Shown here piece by piece: positions 35,101 through 46,580 of a stretch of 64,000 nucleotides of DNA (position 1 is the stretch's first letter; each line of letters begins with the position of its first letter). Under the pieces are notes generated by a model, which searched no databases, was not told the origin of the DNA, and saw only the letters and a program-made list of their open reading frames with translations. Source of the DNA: Phytoseiulus persimilis (lineage: Eukaryota; Arthropoda; Arachnida; Mesostigmata; Phytoseiidae); NCBI GenBank assembly GCA_037576195.1, contig CM075104.1, positions 9,554,775 through 9,618,774 on the forward strand, read 5' to 3'. The translations under genes were made by a program, and so were the position numbers.

Positions 35101-37010
35101 TGTGGGAAGTCGAATCTGAGCAGCAGCGAGCGAGAAGACACCCGAGCCTGAGCGACGGAGCTGCTAGCTTCTGGACACGCGCAGGATTCGAAGGTGGATC
35201 GATCAGCGCACTTCTGATACATATCTCGAAGCGGTGCCGAAGACGAAAATAAATTCGAGACCAAGACCGTTGCCCGTCCTTTCGAAGTCGCAACAAGACG
35301 AGTTGGGCCTACTAATGCGCCATGGTCGGTGGAAACATCGACTGTACCGGCATTGTTCCCCGCCGCATCGATCCTGAAACTTGCGGAGTGTCACCCAGAT
35401 ACGACCCGGTGAACTCTTACCGACTAACGAACGAAGCTGGGAATGAACGAAACAAATATCAATAATCGCTGATTGACTTGATTTGACGGTATCTTGCTCC
35501 CTTCTCCGCAGCGACTTCACGGAGGGAGGGAACACGATACGCACAGTCCCTCAAGCAGTTACGGCGCTACACGGCCGTTTTGTCTAATCTGGCGAGAAAT
35601 GTCAACGTTGTTGGGGCGACGGTTGCGTGATGTTGTTCAGATGACCCCAAGCAGCCAACAAACTAGTAGAGCCGCCAGCTAGCAAGCCTGGCGGGCGGGC
35701 AGGCCGACAGGCGGGCCCCCTGCGTGACACGCGGGGAGAAACGTTTGTATACAGAGCAATTGGGTAGGCATTCCTTGGGCCGGAACGCGTTGTAAAAGTA
35801 AATAAAACCGACGAGAGAAGAGCGTTTTCTCTCCGTTACGCGTCTCGTTACCGAAAGACAACCTGCTCCACGCGGAACGAGCTCCGTGAGGAACACAGCG
35901 CGAGCGACTCAGTGGAGCATGATGCCGAGAAACGTAAAACAAGATAGTATAGGCCCCGAATATTCTCCATCCGAATCGGAGCTCTCAGGAATGCGACGAA
36001 AAGTTCGCTGAAGAGAACTCTTCGCAGAGGAGGCAGCGGAATGGACCTGTTCTCGTGCTCGTTGATGAGGAAGCGCTGTGATCGAGGCTTGGAGCTCCCT
36101 CCTGGAGTGCTCATTCACAATAACCCTGCATAAGGACGGAGTTGAAACGCGAAAGTCATGGAGACTCCGGGGCCGGGATGACTCCGAGGCAAGAAATTCC
36201 GAGTCTTCCTCGATTACATATCTGCGTGATCTCATACAAGGGGCCCCCGAGTTTCTCCCAATCGGTGTTGCCGTCGTCGTCGCCGGGTCCCCGCGCGTGG
36301 TATTTCGACTGTAATTTGTAAAGCAAGCTCTCCTGGGCGTTCATTCAGAGCTGGTCCGTTGTTCGGTCGTTTCATCTCAGCTGCCAAACGAGCGGGCAGC
36401 CAGAGTCTTTTGACAATTTTCATAGAGTTCCGTCTGGGACCGTCTGTTTGTTATTAATCGGTGGTGTTTCATCCGGCACCGGTAAACTGCTGCTGTCAAG
36501 GCTCGACGAGCTGCCGCCCCTGCCCTCTGGTGATGGAACGATGCAGAGATAGGACATCGCATTAAAATTGCATATATAGCAATTAACGGACGAACGAGCC
36601 CGGCCCGGTGCTCGCGGAACTCGGCGCGCGGTCCGTCTTTTGATCAAGCGTTCGTGGATACCTGAAACGTGGTCGGACGACTGCTCCTTCGAGAGTGTAC
36701 CCAAGATGGCTGATTGAATAAACTCGCGCGAGCGTAGCGCGACTCTTTCGCTTTGAACGCTTCCATCTTGCTGTTCGAAGCGATTCAATACATCGAGTCG
36801 ATTGCGCAGACGAGCACGGTAAGAAGTGTGAATGGCCGATGGAATCGATGTTGTCAGTCATCCATCTAGCCAAGCGTACAGTCAGTGGGCCTGCTCGCCA
36901 GCCGGCGGGTCATTGTAATGGCAGACGGCAAATGAGAGCTTTCCTCCGGCTACCTCTTGCCAATGCCTCCGCCGCCTACTCACACCTCTAGCTGCAGATA
37001 CCTCGCTGCA
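32180..37010. other. No confident gene
   Basis: Short overlapping frames of background composition on both strands and one long C homopolymer. No RNA gene, transposon terminus or regulatory motif that I would defend. Confidence 0.4.
33637..33659. repeat. C23 homopolymer
   Basis: Twenty-three consecutive C, then GCCGCTTCTCC. It is long enough to form i-motif/G-quadruplex structures on its two strands, and its true length in the assembly is uncertain. An open frame reading through it as poly-Pro is not credible. Confidence 0.97.
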
Positions 37011-37015
37011 CTTAC

Positions 37016-37185
37016 AAGGGGCCGAAGCGTGCGTGCATGCATGCAGGCAGGCGTACATTCATACATGCACGCCGCGCGGGGAGATGTTCGATTCCTAATT
37101 CCGGCGTTATTGTCGCTCGAAGCAATGGCAACACTGTCCGAGATTGACATTCGGAAAGTCTCTTGCTCTTTCGTTATTCCTTTCA
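37016..37185 (-). CDS. Candidate internal exon, unknown protein
   Basis: Minus-strand acceptor GCATTGTTGACAG before base 37185, then 56 open codons to a strong GTAAGTG donor after 37016. The product starts KGITKEQETFRMSISDSVA and turns Cys/His-containing where it crosses the TGCA-rich simple repeat, which lowers confidence. No partner exon was found nearby. Confidence 0.13.
37027..37072. repeat. TGCA/GGCA-type simple repeat
   Basis: A run of GTGC, ATGC, AGGC and ATAC units over about 45 bases with strong local self-complementarity. Confidence 0.75.
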
Positions 37186-37199
37186 CTGTCAACAATGCG

Positions 37200-40100
37200 A
37201 CATTTCTTACGAGTGCGATGCCGGTTCGCGTTCAATTACTGTCGCTTTCTCCCGCCGCAACCGGCGTGAATGGACTGCGCGCGGGGGTGTCACACCACCG
37301 CACGTGTGCTTGAATGAGGAAATCGAGCGATCTGCTGATCAGGGAGAATGTCAACGACGATTGCGCGCTTTTTCTCCAGGGAGCCCTGACGACCACTGGT
37401 GGCTCGAGTACACTCTCCGCGCCGAGGCTAGCAATTTTTTTTATCGAAATCGACCTCTATCACTGGCACTGCCTGCTGCTGAGCTCCTCGTGCAATTCTG
37501 AAGATTTCGAGAATGTCCGGAGAGCAGACCACGGGCGAGGGGAGGCAGAATTATGGAGTGGGGAACCACGTGGGCTTGACGCGCAAAAATTCAAATTTCC
37601 ATCATGCGCCACGCATGAATATTCCTCTGACCGCTCCGAGCGGAGCCACGGGAGCGAGCCCGCCATCCGTTGCAGCGAGTGTATTATTTAAATAAGTCCT
37701 ACTTCCATTCATTCTCGAAAACTCAATCCTGGCCGCCCAACAACTTTTTCATTCCGTTTTCCCTGGACCCTGCGGCCGCTGTTGATGAAGTTCTTGCTTC
37801 CAGCGCGAACAACTCCGGGCCCGAGTCTGTATACGTCGCTGGACTCCATAAATTCAGAGTAAAGTCGCGCCAAGAACTGGGCGACAAGCGTGCCGAGTGG
37901 TTTCCAAGTCGAGCTCCGTTGTGTTCGGAGGGCTCAAGATTTCAGAGGACTTTTAATCTGAAAGTTGCCGGGGCCGGAGCTTGTTCTCCGCGATGGAAGC
38001 GATCCTCGAATGGAGAGAAAATCTCAAACAGTGGACAGAAAAGAAGAAACTGTGAAGAGAATTGCTGGTGCGGCAGTTGCTTACAGTGGACAACTGAGTC
38101 GAATCGAGGCAGGAAGGCAAAGATCGGAAGGAGCTGCAGAGTAGCCGCGTCTCCGTCCATCTTCGTCCCTGTGTGTTTTAATCAAGTTTGAAACGCTCGC
38201 TTTCGGCTCCGGGAATTGATTTTCTGTGTATCGCGCTCTTGACGTCGGATGTCACCAGTTCAATAGATGGGGAGGTCCAGCTCACGTTCGGCCATCACAC
38301 AGCTGTCAATTCCCATGCGGCCCGAGAATCACGGGCCGTTCCTTTCGGATGCCGCGCTGCTGCGGGGTCGAGGAGCAACAACGCTGAGCTTACGTTGGTT
38401 AACGACTTCAGTGTTCATGCGTCCGCTCCGCGCGAACGTCTCGAGTTCTTCGCCCTGGAGCTTTATAATAGCGCCGGACTGAAATGCTCGCGGAGCTGTG
38501 TTTCATGACAATAAAGTTAGCGACCGCTCGTTCGGTCGATCGCTTGCTCGGTCGGCCAACTCGCCGTAAAATCTGTTGCGTGCTGTCACAATATCAGCCC
38601 GAGCAGCCGACCTCGTCGTCGCGGGGAATCGACTCCAGAGAGGAAGCGTTCATAAGATCCGAAAATCCCACTTTAAGATGATAGTAGACCGAGCGTCGGG
38701 TCAACAACGCGTCAATCGAGATGCTCGGGAGACTCCGGCGTTTGACTCGTGTTGGATCACGGTATTCTTTGCTGTATTTTGCACTTTGATTTGCATGCAT
38801 CATCTCCTTCCCTCCAGTTTTCCATTTGCGTCCTTGAATGTTGAAACCGGTCTCGGATCGCGAGCCGCTATCAAAAATAGAGCATCGCTGCTGCGGGGCT
38901 TGCTGATCGATCCAGAAAGCACAACAGCGAGCAACCCCTGTGTTTTCGAGTGAGACATCCATCATGAATGAAATTTCCATGTGAGCTTGCGCGTGGGCAC
39001 GCACAACCGTAAACAGTTTGCGCGAACACTGCGAGGTCGCCTGGAAACTTTAGCGAACGAGCGGAACATTCCGAAAAGTGGGGGCAGCCACGTGGAAGCT
39101 TCAGCGGTGAGCACGGCGGACGGAATGGAGCGAAGAGGGTGTCGTCAGCCTTCTAGACCAGAGGCGACTCCACCTTGATGTCAACTGCCGTAACAGACTC
39201 ACGGGCCCGTGGGGCGTGTGCGACAATCATCGAAGGAGTCCCGCCGTCATGAACCCACCTCAGCGTCGCCCGATCTCGAAAGTGCAGTTCAGGACGCGAG
39301 TTCCTGTGATCTGGACCCGCGTCCCGCCGATGATGGCGAACTGCGAGCAAAACCCAGTCTGAGCGGCTGTTGACTGTCATCAGGTCCGGGCGAGGACTCA
39401 CAACTGTGGCTCGGTCTCAGCTGTCGCATCGAGTATCGGAGCCCAACGTTCTCTCTAAGCGCGTGGCATGCACACCCACAAGCACGCACAGACACTGCGT
39501 GCTCGGGGTGGTGAACAGTTCAAAGATCTCGGCTCAGCGGCTGGCCATCGTCAGTCCAATTTGCTAATATCGCTGTCCGTTCGAGGCCGCGACAAGCTCC
39601 GTGGCTCGCTGGCAGGATGAATGTCTGTCTGACCCCCGACTGCCAGTCATAACATATCTCGGAGCGGCGCCGAGATCGGTCACTCACTGCAGAATAACAG
39701 ACGGCAGCCAGCCGATATTCTATTCGATGTTACGGCTTTCGTCAAGGCCGGCGTCCGGCGCTCTTGCCTTCACTCGAGCTCCCGTTCGGAACTGAGCCCG
39801 TGCGCACACCGCCAGCCCAACGGGCGTCTCCGGGCCCATCGCTCCGGGACCAGAGCTCCGTTCGGAATCGAACCGAGCCAGAGAGAGACCCGAACAAAGC
39901 CCAGACAGCGGCATTTGCTCAATATCTCACCAGGTGACTCGGATCGGAAGAGCATTACGTGGAACTGGAACAAGCTCGAGGATCGAGCAGATTGAGTACA
40001 CCGGGGGACTCTTCCTAACGGCATTCTGGCGCTGCCAGACTAACAGTACCCCCAATAGAGCCTCAGCACACAACCCGCCGCGGACGCCTCATCTCAGTTT

Positions 40101-40850
40101 AACAAAGTGCACATATTTGCTCTGGCGGCCCCTTATCACACGGCGTCTCGCAAACATCCTCTCGTAGTCGCAACTACTTTTGCCGACAGGCCGGCAACGA
40201 TAAAGTCGGAGTCAACTGCGCTCGCTGGATTCCGTGGTTGCTGTCGGCATTTTGTAAACTGTCAACTACGCTCACTGTTCGTATGTTTGCGTCTGCACAC
40301 ATGAGTTCGTAGTTTAGGCGCGTTCTCTCATAAGACATGTTCCAGCGTAGAATTCGCTCAGCCGAAGCGGGGCGGGGGGAATTGTGATGGCGAAAACAAG
40401 GGAGATGCAGTCTTGGGGGAGGGAAGCGGAGGGGCGGGGGAAGCTACTTGAGCGAAGGATGCGATGTAGTTCATGTGCTATCTAGGCGTTGGGGACGCAA
40501 CGACCGTACGCGATGGGATTTGAGCGCCTACGTGCCCTCGGGCCTCTGGTGGGGATCCAGCTGATTGACGGCTCTGACGACGACGAAGAAGGAGGAGGAA
40601 ACGACAGGACGCGAAGGGCAAGGGGAAAAAACGAAAAACACGAAAATCGGCTGGCAGCGAAGCGTCAAGAAGGCTTGCAAACTTTTAAGTTGCTCGGCCC
40701 ATGGTCGGCCTGAGTGGAACGGGGCCCAGAGAAGGAGGTATATCGACGTCGATCGGATCCAACGAGAGGAACAAATCGTCGCAGCTAGCCTGACACATCG
40801 CTTTCTCGTTCCAGGATAGTGAGCTCCGTGATGAGTGCTGCTTTCTGGTT
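37200..40850. other. No confident gene; upstream flank of signal exon
   Basis: Background-type open frames on both strands. The final few hundred bases are purine-rich (GGGGAGGGAAGCGGAGGGGCGGGGG near 40,415-40,440 in broken runs) and would be the promoter-proximal region if the exon at 40,932 is a first exon. I see no clear TATA box or initiator. Confidence 0.35.
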
Positions 40851-40931
40851 GTGATGAAGATGAGGACGACGACGAAGCCGGGAGTGAGACCGAAGGCGCC
40901 GAGCCCAACGCCGAGGACGAGAAGAGCTGAC

Positions 40932-41010
40932 ATGGCGGCCCTGCACATCGTCATCGTGATTCTCCTGGGCGTCTCAGCCCGAGTGCACAATGCTGCAGCT
41001 GTTAATCTAG
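40932..41010 (+). CDS. Candidate signal-peptide first exon
   Basis: The ATG at 40932 has G at -3 and G at +4 and encodes MAALHIVIVILLGVSARVHN followed by AAAVNL, a textbook signal peptide with an Ala-rich cleavage region. After 26 codons plus one base the exon ends at GTGAGT (GT at 41011), so the intron is phase 1, common after signal exons in extracellular and receptor genes. The frame also extends upstream through two in-frame ATGs (40854, 40860), which would add a basic, Pro/Arg-rich 24-26 residue extension and turn the leader into a membrane anchor; I prefer 40932. The rest of the gene was not found downstream, so a long intron is implied. An antisense frame here is also hydrophobic, a mirror effect of the GAC/GTC-rich codons. 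Confidence 0.38.
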
Positions 41011-41563
41011 GTGAGTCTTCTTTTACCTTTGTTTATTAGTTTGTAGGCAGCATGAGCTCATGGAAGACTCATTCGTTACGATCGGATCCGTCTGATCAGG
41101 GTTGAGGACAGCAGTGGTCAGGACCTGGAGGGGGAACTCGGGGTGCGCGTCCTTGTCACGCGTCATTATCAGGTGTCGAAGCAGAGCTCGAGTTCGTTTT
41201 CATTCCGATGTAATTAATACAATGTCAAGACGAGCTGCCGAGCTCTGCATATATGTAGATGACCACCTCTTGGGCACGGTGTTTGGCTGGATAACTGCTG
41301 CACAGCCGTGCTTCCGATCGTTCCGGGCTCACCTGGGCCCATCGATCCATCGACGCGCCGATTCGACTATTCACACAAAGGCGACACGGGCGTGAAGCCA
41401 GACTCAATATGCTTCATGCAAACAAAGACATCAGGCGACATATTGGGCATTAGAATTCAATTGGCTCCCCCTCCGATCGGAAAGACGGTTGGGAGGCCAG
41501 TTTGTCAGCCTCCCATGGACTAGCCTGCCCGATGACTCCTACCTTGCCGAGCTGAGTTTCCAG

Positions 41564-41569
<6 letters not shown>

Positions 41570-41632
<63 letters not shown>
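41570..41632. repeat. (CT)31 microsatellite
   Basis: Sixty-three bases of perfect CT, the longest dinucleotide repeat in the window, 560 bases after the signal-peptide exon. On the minus strand it is (GA)31, a potential GAGA-factor or triplex-forming tract. If the exon is real, it lies in intron 1. Frames reading through it as Leu-Ser or Arg-Glu are spurious. Confidence 0.97.
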
Positions 41633-41635
<3 letters not shown>

Positions 41636-42587
41636 GAACACGACATACGACACTTTTTCCGACTGGATCATTGCTCTGCCGGTGTGTGTGTCTAGCGCGA
41701 CGTAAATCGGCGGCGTTCATGAACTCCGCGATGACTGCATGGAAGCATCGCGCTCGCTCTATTGGCTGCGGATGGCTGCTCAGCCATTTGATGCCTTTTG
41801 CGAGAGCGGACCCGTGGCCATGTGGGGATTAGTCCGGCCGAGCCTGTCTCGGCTTGATGCTTTGACGCAGATCCGACATCTTTGCAATCGGCCATGAATG
41901 AATCAATTGCATTGGAGACGCTTGTCCGGATTTTGAATACCGGGATTAAAACCAAGACCGCGATCATTCCCCCCTCCCCCTATCTCTCTCTTTCTATCTC
42001 TCTCCCGTCGTCTCGACGGCCCGGAGTCTCACCTCAACTCCTCCAGCCGAGCAGTGAACGAACCTAGTGGATCTGTCGCTCGTAAACCCGGCAATATTTT
42101 ACTATGAGAGATGACGTAATCGGACCCGAAAGCTGGCTCGCGGTCCAGTACAGCGAGACAATCCTCGCTGTGCAGGCCTCGAGGCAGGAGCGAACCGTGT
42201 TAGGAACGCGGCCAGCGTCGTACAGCGGGAACGTGAGGACGCGGACTCCGTTTCTGAATCGATGCCGTACAGCCTGCGGATGGTCATTTTCCGCTCGGGG
42301 AAAATCCTCGAGATTCTCTTCCCGGCGCCGTGGGAGATTTCTGTCGAGGCTTGTACCCGATACCGCGTATGTGAGAGAGGACCGGGAGATAATGAATGAG
42401 AAGTGGGTCGCTTGTCCATCCTGAGAGGATTCTCACGTCGCAACTCCTCGCTTCGGAGCGTTGTGTCGTGGGCGCTCTAGCGAAGAAAAGGTTCCCGTCG
42501 GAGGTTTTGGCTCCGGTGCTTTCAGTCCGCCGTATTTTACAGATTTTGCTCTCGCGGCTTCTTCGATTTCGCCGGCTACCGAACAAA

Positions 42588-42950
42588 ATGTCCACCGGGT
42601 GTTTTGTTCATCACGCCCCGGTGGCACTTATCTCCGTAATCTGCTTATCTTTAACGGTGACAGTGACAACGGCATGGCGGTGGCGGTTAGCAATATTTTC
42701 CGAGAAAGCTTCTGTATTCTTCGTTTGTTTCCACTTTCGACCATTGGATGGCGGGTTGGAGTTTTCCTGTCGAGCGAGCCCCGGCTCCGCTCGATCCGGA
42801 GGTTTGCCAGAGTGCTCCACCTCACTGTCAGCCGCTGGCGCGATTTTCGGTTCGAGGAAACTGCGAAGTCAGGTGCACCGATCTGTTCAGGCCAGGTTTT
42901 TGCAGAGAACCAGCCTCGTGCCGCGCCGTCGGGAGGTCGGACGAGATTAA
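42588..42950 (+). CDS. ATG ORF with signal-peptide-like start, 120 residues
   Basis: The ATG has A at -3. The residues MSTGCFVHHAPVALISVICL, then SLTVTVTTA, make a plausible signal peptide. The remainder is Arg/Ser-rich with scattered Cys and resembles background. Two other plus- and minus-strand frames overlap it fully. It lies downstream of the 40,932 exon but cannot be its continuation without an acceptor that I could identify. Confidence 0.1.
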   Translation: MSTGCFVHHAPVALISVICLSLTVTVTTAWRWRLAIFSEKASVFFVCFHFRPLDGGLEFSCRASPGSARSGGLPECSTSLSAAGAIFGSRKLRSQVHRSVQARFLQRTSLVPRRREVGRD

Positions 42951-43349
42951 TATACACGCCTGACTGCGGGGCGAGGAACTAGAGAGAGACGGCGGAAGAA
43001 GAGAACACTTGAGGTGGGATCCTAGAAGTTCGGGATACGGTGAGGTGTTCCAGACGCCAGTGTGTTCATGAAATATTGTCGAGAGTGCTCTGAGAGTGAG
43101 AATTTCTTCGGCAACTAGACAGAACGAGGGGGAGTGGAAATTCTCTTGCCGCGGCAGTCTGTCCTCCATTATCGGGCGGCAAGATTCATGGCTTGCGTAG
43201 GACGAGTTCTTGCTTCATTTCTGGTAAATGGAATTGGAAAACCGGCGCCCCCAAGCTCGACTACGCGAAAAGGGGGGGCGAGCAAAAAAGAAGGGAGACG
43301 ATATAATTTGAGTTTGCTCACGCTTGCGTTTGATGGAATAGAAGAATGA

Positions 43350-43900
43350 GGAGAACCGCGCGGCTCCTAAGGAGAAGACGGGAATTTCGATCCTCAGGGT
43401 AACGACGAAAACTCGGGATCTCTGAAGTGAGGGCGACCGAGAGGGAATCCGAGTGAAAGGAGAACGGGAGCTTGACTGAGAGGAGAGATCCTTAATAAAA
43501 CGATAAGGAGTCCATTACACTCGCTCCATAAGTATTATACTGTCCTCAGTCGATGGATCGGATATTGTTTCCAACGAGCTGCTGAGCGGGAGTCGCGCGC
43601 ACCATCCAAGTGTTTGAAGTCCATTCCACGAGTTGCTACAAAAGAAGAAAAGATGCGCTTGCGGAGAATCGAGAGGAAAAAAACTCCGTCAGAACATCAA
43701 CGGCTTCTTCCGGCTGCGCGTCCGTCCGTCCGCCGGCTGACTGAAGTCTTTTAGTTCCTCCTCCTTCTAACGATCTCGATTCAATTAAGGACAATGCACT
43801 TAGACTAAGTGAGAGCTCTCTAACGACTCATTGAAACCTCCTCAAGTCCTTCTTCTCACGACCGGAGCCCAACGAACGATCCTGGAGTCGGCTCGTCGTC
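43350..43900. other. Stretch with almost no open frames
   Basis: Unlike most of the window, this stretch has frequent stops in all frames and somewhat lower GC (runs such as AATAAAACGATAAGG). I see no RNA gene or repeat in it. It may be plain intron or intergenic DNA. Confidence 0.5.
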
Positions 43901-44739
43901 ACCAATGAACGTATCGCATTCCAGTGTCTGCCTTCTATCAGGATCGTTCATTGAGAAGCCCCGGCTCGACAACACGTTCGCGTTGCGAGACACCGTCGTC
44001 CCCGTAGAAGTTGTTTTCAATTCACGGCGGGAATCTCTGCGATTCTCACCGAGCTCGTTGCTGCGAATTTATCAACCTGGTGCCGCGGTCATGCTGCGCA
44101 CGCCGAGCACTCGAGGTGCGTGCATTTTGGACGGGAAGTCCTCTAACTGCGACCTCTACGAGATTCATAAAAGGAATAATTGAAGGTGTCACGAAGTTCT
44201 CCCGTGGAAGGTTATTTCGTTGGGCGGAGTCAATCGGAAAGGAGTGAGAACGACGTCGTCGTCGAACTACTCAGAGTCGCTTTTTCGAACTTTCTCGATT
44301 TATGTCCGTTGTCGAGATTTCTTCCAGCTCTTACGGAACTCGTCGCCCGCCGTCTCCACTTTCGCCTCCCGACCCACAACCAACGCCGCTGCGACAACCG
44401 CCGTCAGCTGCAGTGGCCGCTTCCTTCGTTCGCTCCAACAGGCGTCTTCCAGGCCGACAGGAAATACTCCCACAACTTTTTACACTTCGGTATCGAGAAG
44501 AATGTTCGGAACCCTTTTCGCGACTTCCTCGGAGACTTCCACCGCCGAGCCAACCGATCGGCAGGTTGAAGTCCCCGGTCCAGTGGAAACTCCATCACGG
44601 GTCGCTTACGCGTCTCCATCGTTGGACGAAAGACTCTGACGGTTTTGGATAGCTAACTCGAAACAATGTGGAACCAGCAGAGTTTTGAGGGCGGTAGCCC
44701 CTTTCGAGAGCCCGTCCCGAGTCGGTGTATACCCTGGAT

Positions 44740-45279
44740 GCCGAAAAATTGAGCCCGAAAAGCATGAAGCCGAAAGGCATGAAGTTGAAGAGCGTGAAGC
44801 CGAAAACCTCCTCTCCCAACAGCGGAGCGGTCGGGACTGGCTTAGCGGGGAGGAATTGCACCTTCGTTATGCTCAGCCTACCTACCTCTTCTGCCTCGCT
44901 TACGTCCTCGCTGTTCCTCATCTACGGTCCCTAGTTCGAACTGAGCAAAGGTGTAGCTGCTACAGGAAGCAATCTGCTGAGCGCGAATCTTGAAGTTTCC
45001 GAGGTCAACTCGCTAGAGCTGAAGAGGAATCTTCACCTCCAGCTCCAGTACTGTTCGCAGAATACGCTGTTACAACACCTTGTTCTTTCCCACCGAAGAG
45101 GGAAAACCGGCATCGAAACACTGATTCTTCGCAGCAGGTGCGGGTCATCCAAATGAGTCTCACAAAGGTACAGATCGACGAAACGATACAGAAATCCCAT
45201 CTCGCCAAACCAGTCCCGAACACTCCGCCGTTGGGAGAGGAGGTTTCCGGCTTCATGCTTTTCGGGCTCGATTTTTCGG
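44740..45279. repeat. Imperfect inverted repeat with ~350-base spacer
   Basis: The left arm (44740-44852) and the reverse complement of the right arm (45199-45279) match closely. The outer 32 bases (starting GCCGAAAAAT, then GAGCCCGAAAAGCATGAAG) differ by one base. A second block starting AAACCTCCTCTCCCAAC continues through GGGACTGG with few changes. The left arm has an extra 30 bases made of two 15-base units (variants of AGCATGAAGCCGAAA), which the right arm lacks. Reading inward, both arms encode a similar string around KTSSPNSGAVGTGLA and ETSSPNGGVFGTGLA. No target duplication or terminal-repeat family is recognised. It may be a small inverted duplication, a decayed hairpin-type element, or two divergent copies of a dispersed repeat. 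Confidence 0.8.
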
Positions 45280-46311
45280 CTTCATTTGTTTAGGGTTCGA
45301 ATTTTCGGCTTGTCGGACCCTAACCCCCGAATCTGCTTGCAAACTCTGAAACCGGGAATCCAGATCGACCCACGGAGTGACGACGAACTTTTCTAATGAC
45401 CGGAAATGTGCGGGATATTGGTTTCAGTCGTCGGGATTTCTACCTGTCCCGAGGGTTCGAGCTCTTCGTCCGTTCGTTCGAGAACGGAAGGGAGACTCGG
45501 TGCCTTGAAGACTGAGTTAACTAGTGGCCATCAGGTCCGGCTGTCCGCGTCTCGCCTCGTACTGCGTGAGTGGATGTGCACTTGTGTGTGATGCATGAGT
45601 GAATTGTGCCGAAGTCGATATTCTCTCGGTCCTCCTCCCCGCTGATGCCCCGCTCCGTCGAGAGTTGAATGACCACCGACGCAGGCAGCGAATCAGCCAA
45701 CTTTAACGGAAGTTTGAAATCCGTCCGTCTGCCTTTGGCGTTCGAGGACAAATCTGTTCACCGTCGGAACGGAAATCCTGTGTTGAGGGCTGTCTTGCCC
45801 GAGTCGGCTCTGATCTGCCCACTTCTGTAATGAGAGTGGATCATCATCAAGAGGAGGACAGGCGTGCGGAGCGCAGGACGGACGGACAGACGGAGGGGCG
45901 GGCTCGACCAGACGGACGCTCATTGCGTTTAGATGCAGTCGATGAATGCTCGCAGAATCGCGCTGACTCGGAGGAGCAGCCTGTACGACCGACTGTCCGG
46001 GTGGCAGGCATCAAGCAAACGAGCGCGTTCCGAACTGGTCGGACCGACAGCAAGCTATTCATCTTGAGATTGCCAAGTTCGGTTTCGACTTGACGAATTG
46101 CTTCTCTTGTTTTCCAATCGATGCCGATTCGAAGCCCGACTCCTTGTCGGCCCCGAGTCAGAAAGCTCTGTCCAAAGCACATGGAACGCCTCCCGGGTTG
46201 AAAAGTGTGCGGAAGTGAGAAACAAACGGTTTGGGATGGAAAGGAAAAAAGTTGTTACACTCGAGCCAACTACTCGGAACGAAATCGGTTGCCGGATACT
46301 TGGGAGCGCGC

Positions 46312-46481
46312 CTAAAACTCCTCGGATCTCCCGACGACTGGTCCGGAACATGTTCTCGCTCGGTTTTTGTCTTCCACGAGTTGCCACATGGCTTCCTGCT
46401 CAAAAGTGTCGTGTCTGATGTTGTCAGCGGCATTAATCGCTGACTCGATCTCGTTGAGATTCGCTTCCGCCCGCAGGTTTG
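46312..46481 (-). CDS. Candidate terminal exon, unknown protein
   Basis: Minus-strand acceptor CAGTTTCCCAGATTCTACAG before base 46481, then 55 codons to a TAG. The product is strikingly ordinary for this window: an acidic, helical-looking NLRAEANLNEIESAINAADN, then a Trp-containing segment and a short Arg/Cys tail ending RSEEF. Codons favour AAC, GAG, ATC and CTC. The upstream continuation of the frame, through a G11 run, is not credible, so an intron would be needed. No partner exon or family identified. Confidence 0.2.
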
Positions 46482-46569
46482 CTGTAGAATCTGGGAAACT
46501 GTGAGGAGTCGAGCCGAAGAAGACACCGCCAGGGAATCTTCGAAACCCTGCCCGACTTGGAGGGCGGGA

Positions 46570-46580
46570 GGGGGGGGGGG
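46570..46580. repeat. G11 homopolymer
   Basis: Eleven G following GGGCGGGA; length probably variable. Confidence 0.9.

Noticed and set aside
40685-40990. A minus-strand hydrophobic frame opposite the signal-peptide exon.
   Set aside because: Its hydrophobic residues come from GAC/GTC-rich codons mirrored from the plus strand, and it has no donor or acceptor support.
41246-41275. A plus-strand frame reads CIYVDDHLLG, like the catalytic YxDD box of reverse transcriptases.
   Set aside because: None of the flanking reverse-transcriptase blocks is present on either side, no other retroelement sequence is nearby, and the motif is only four to six residues long.
41489-41695. A plus-strand frame with a long Leu-Ser alternation and its minus-strand Arg-Glu mirror.
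   Set aside because: Both are the (CT)31 microsatellite read in frame.
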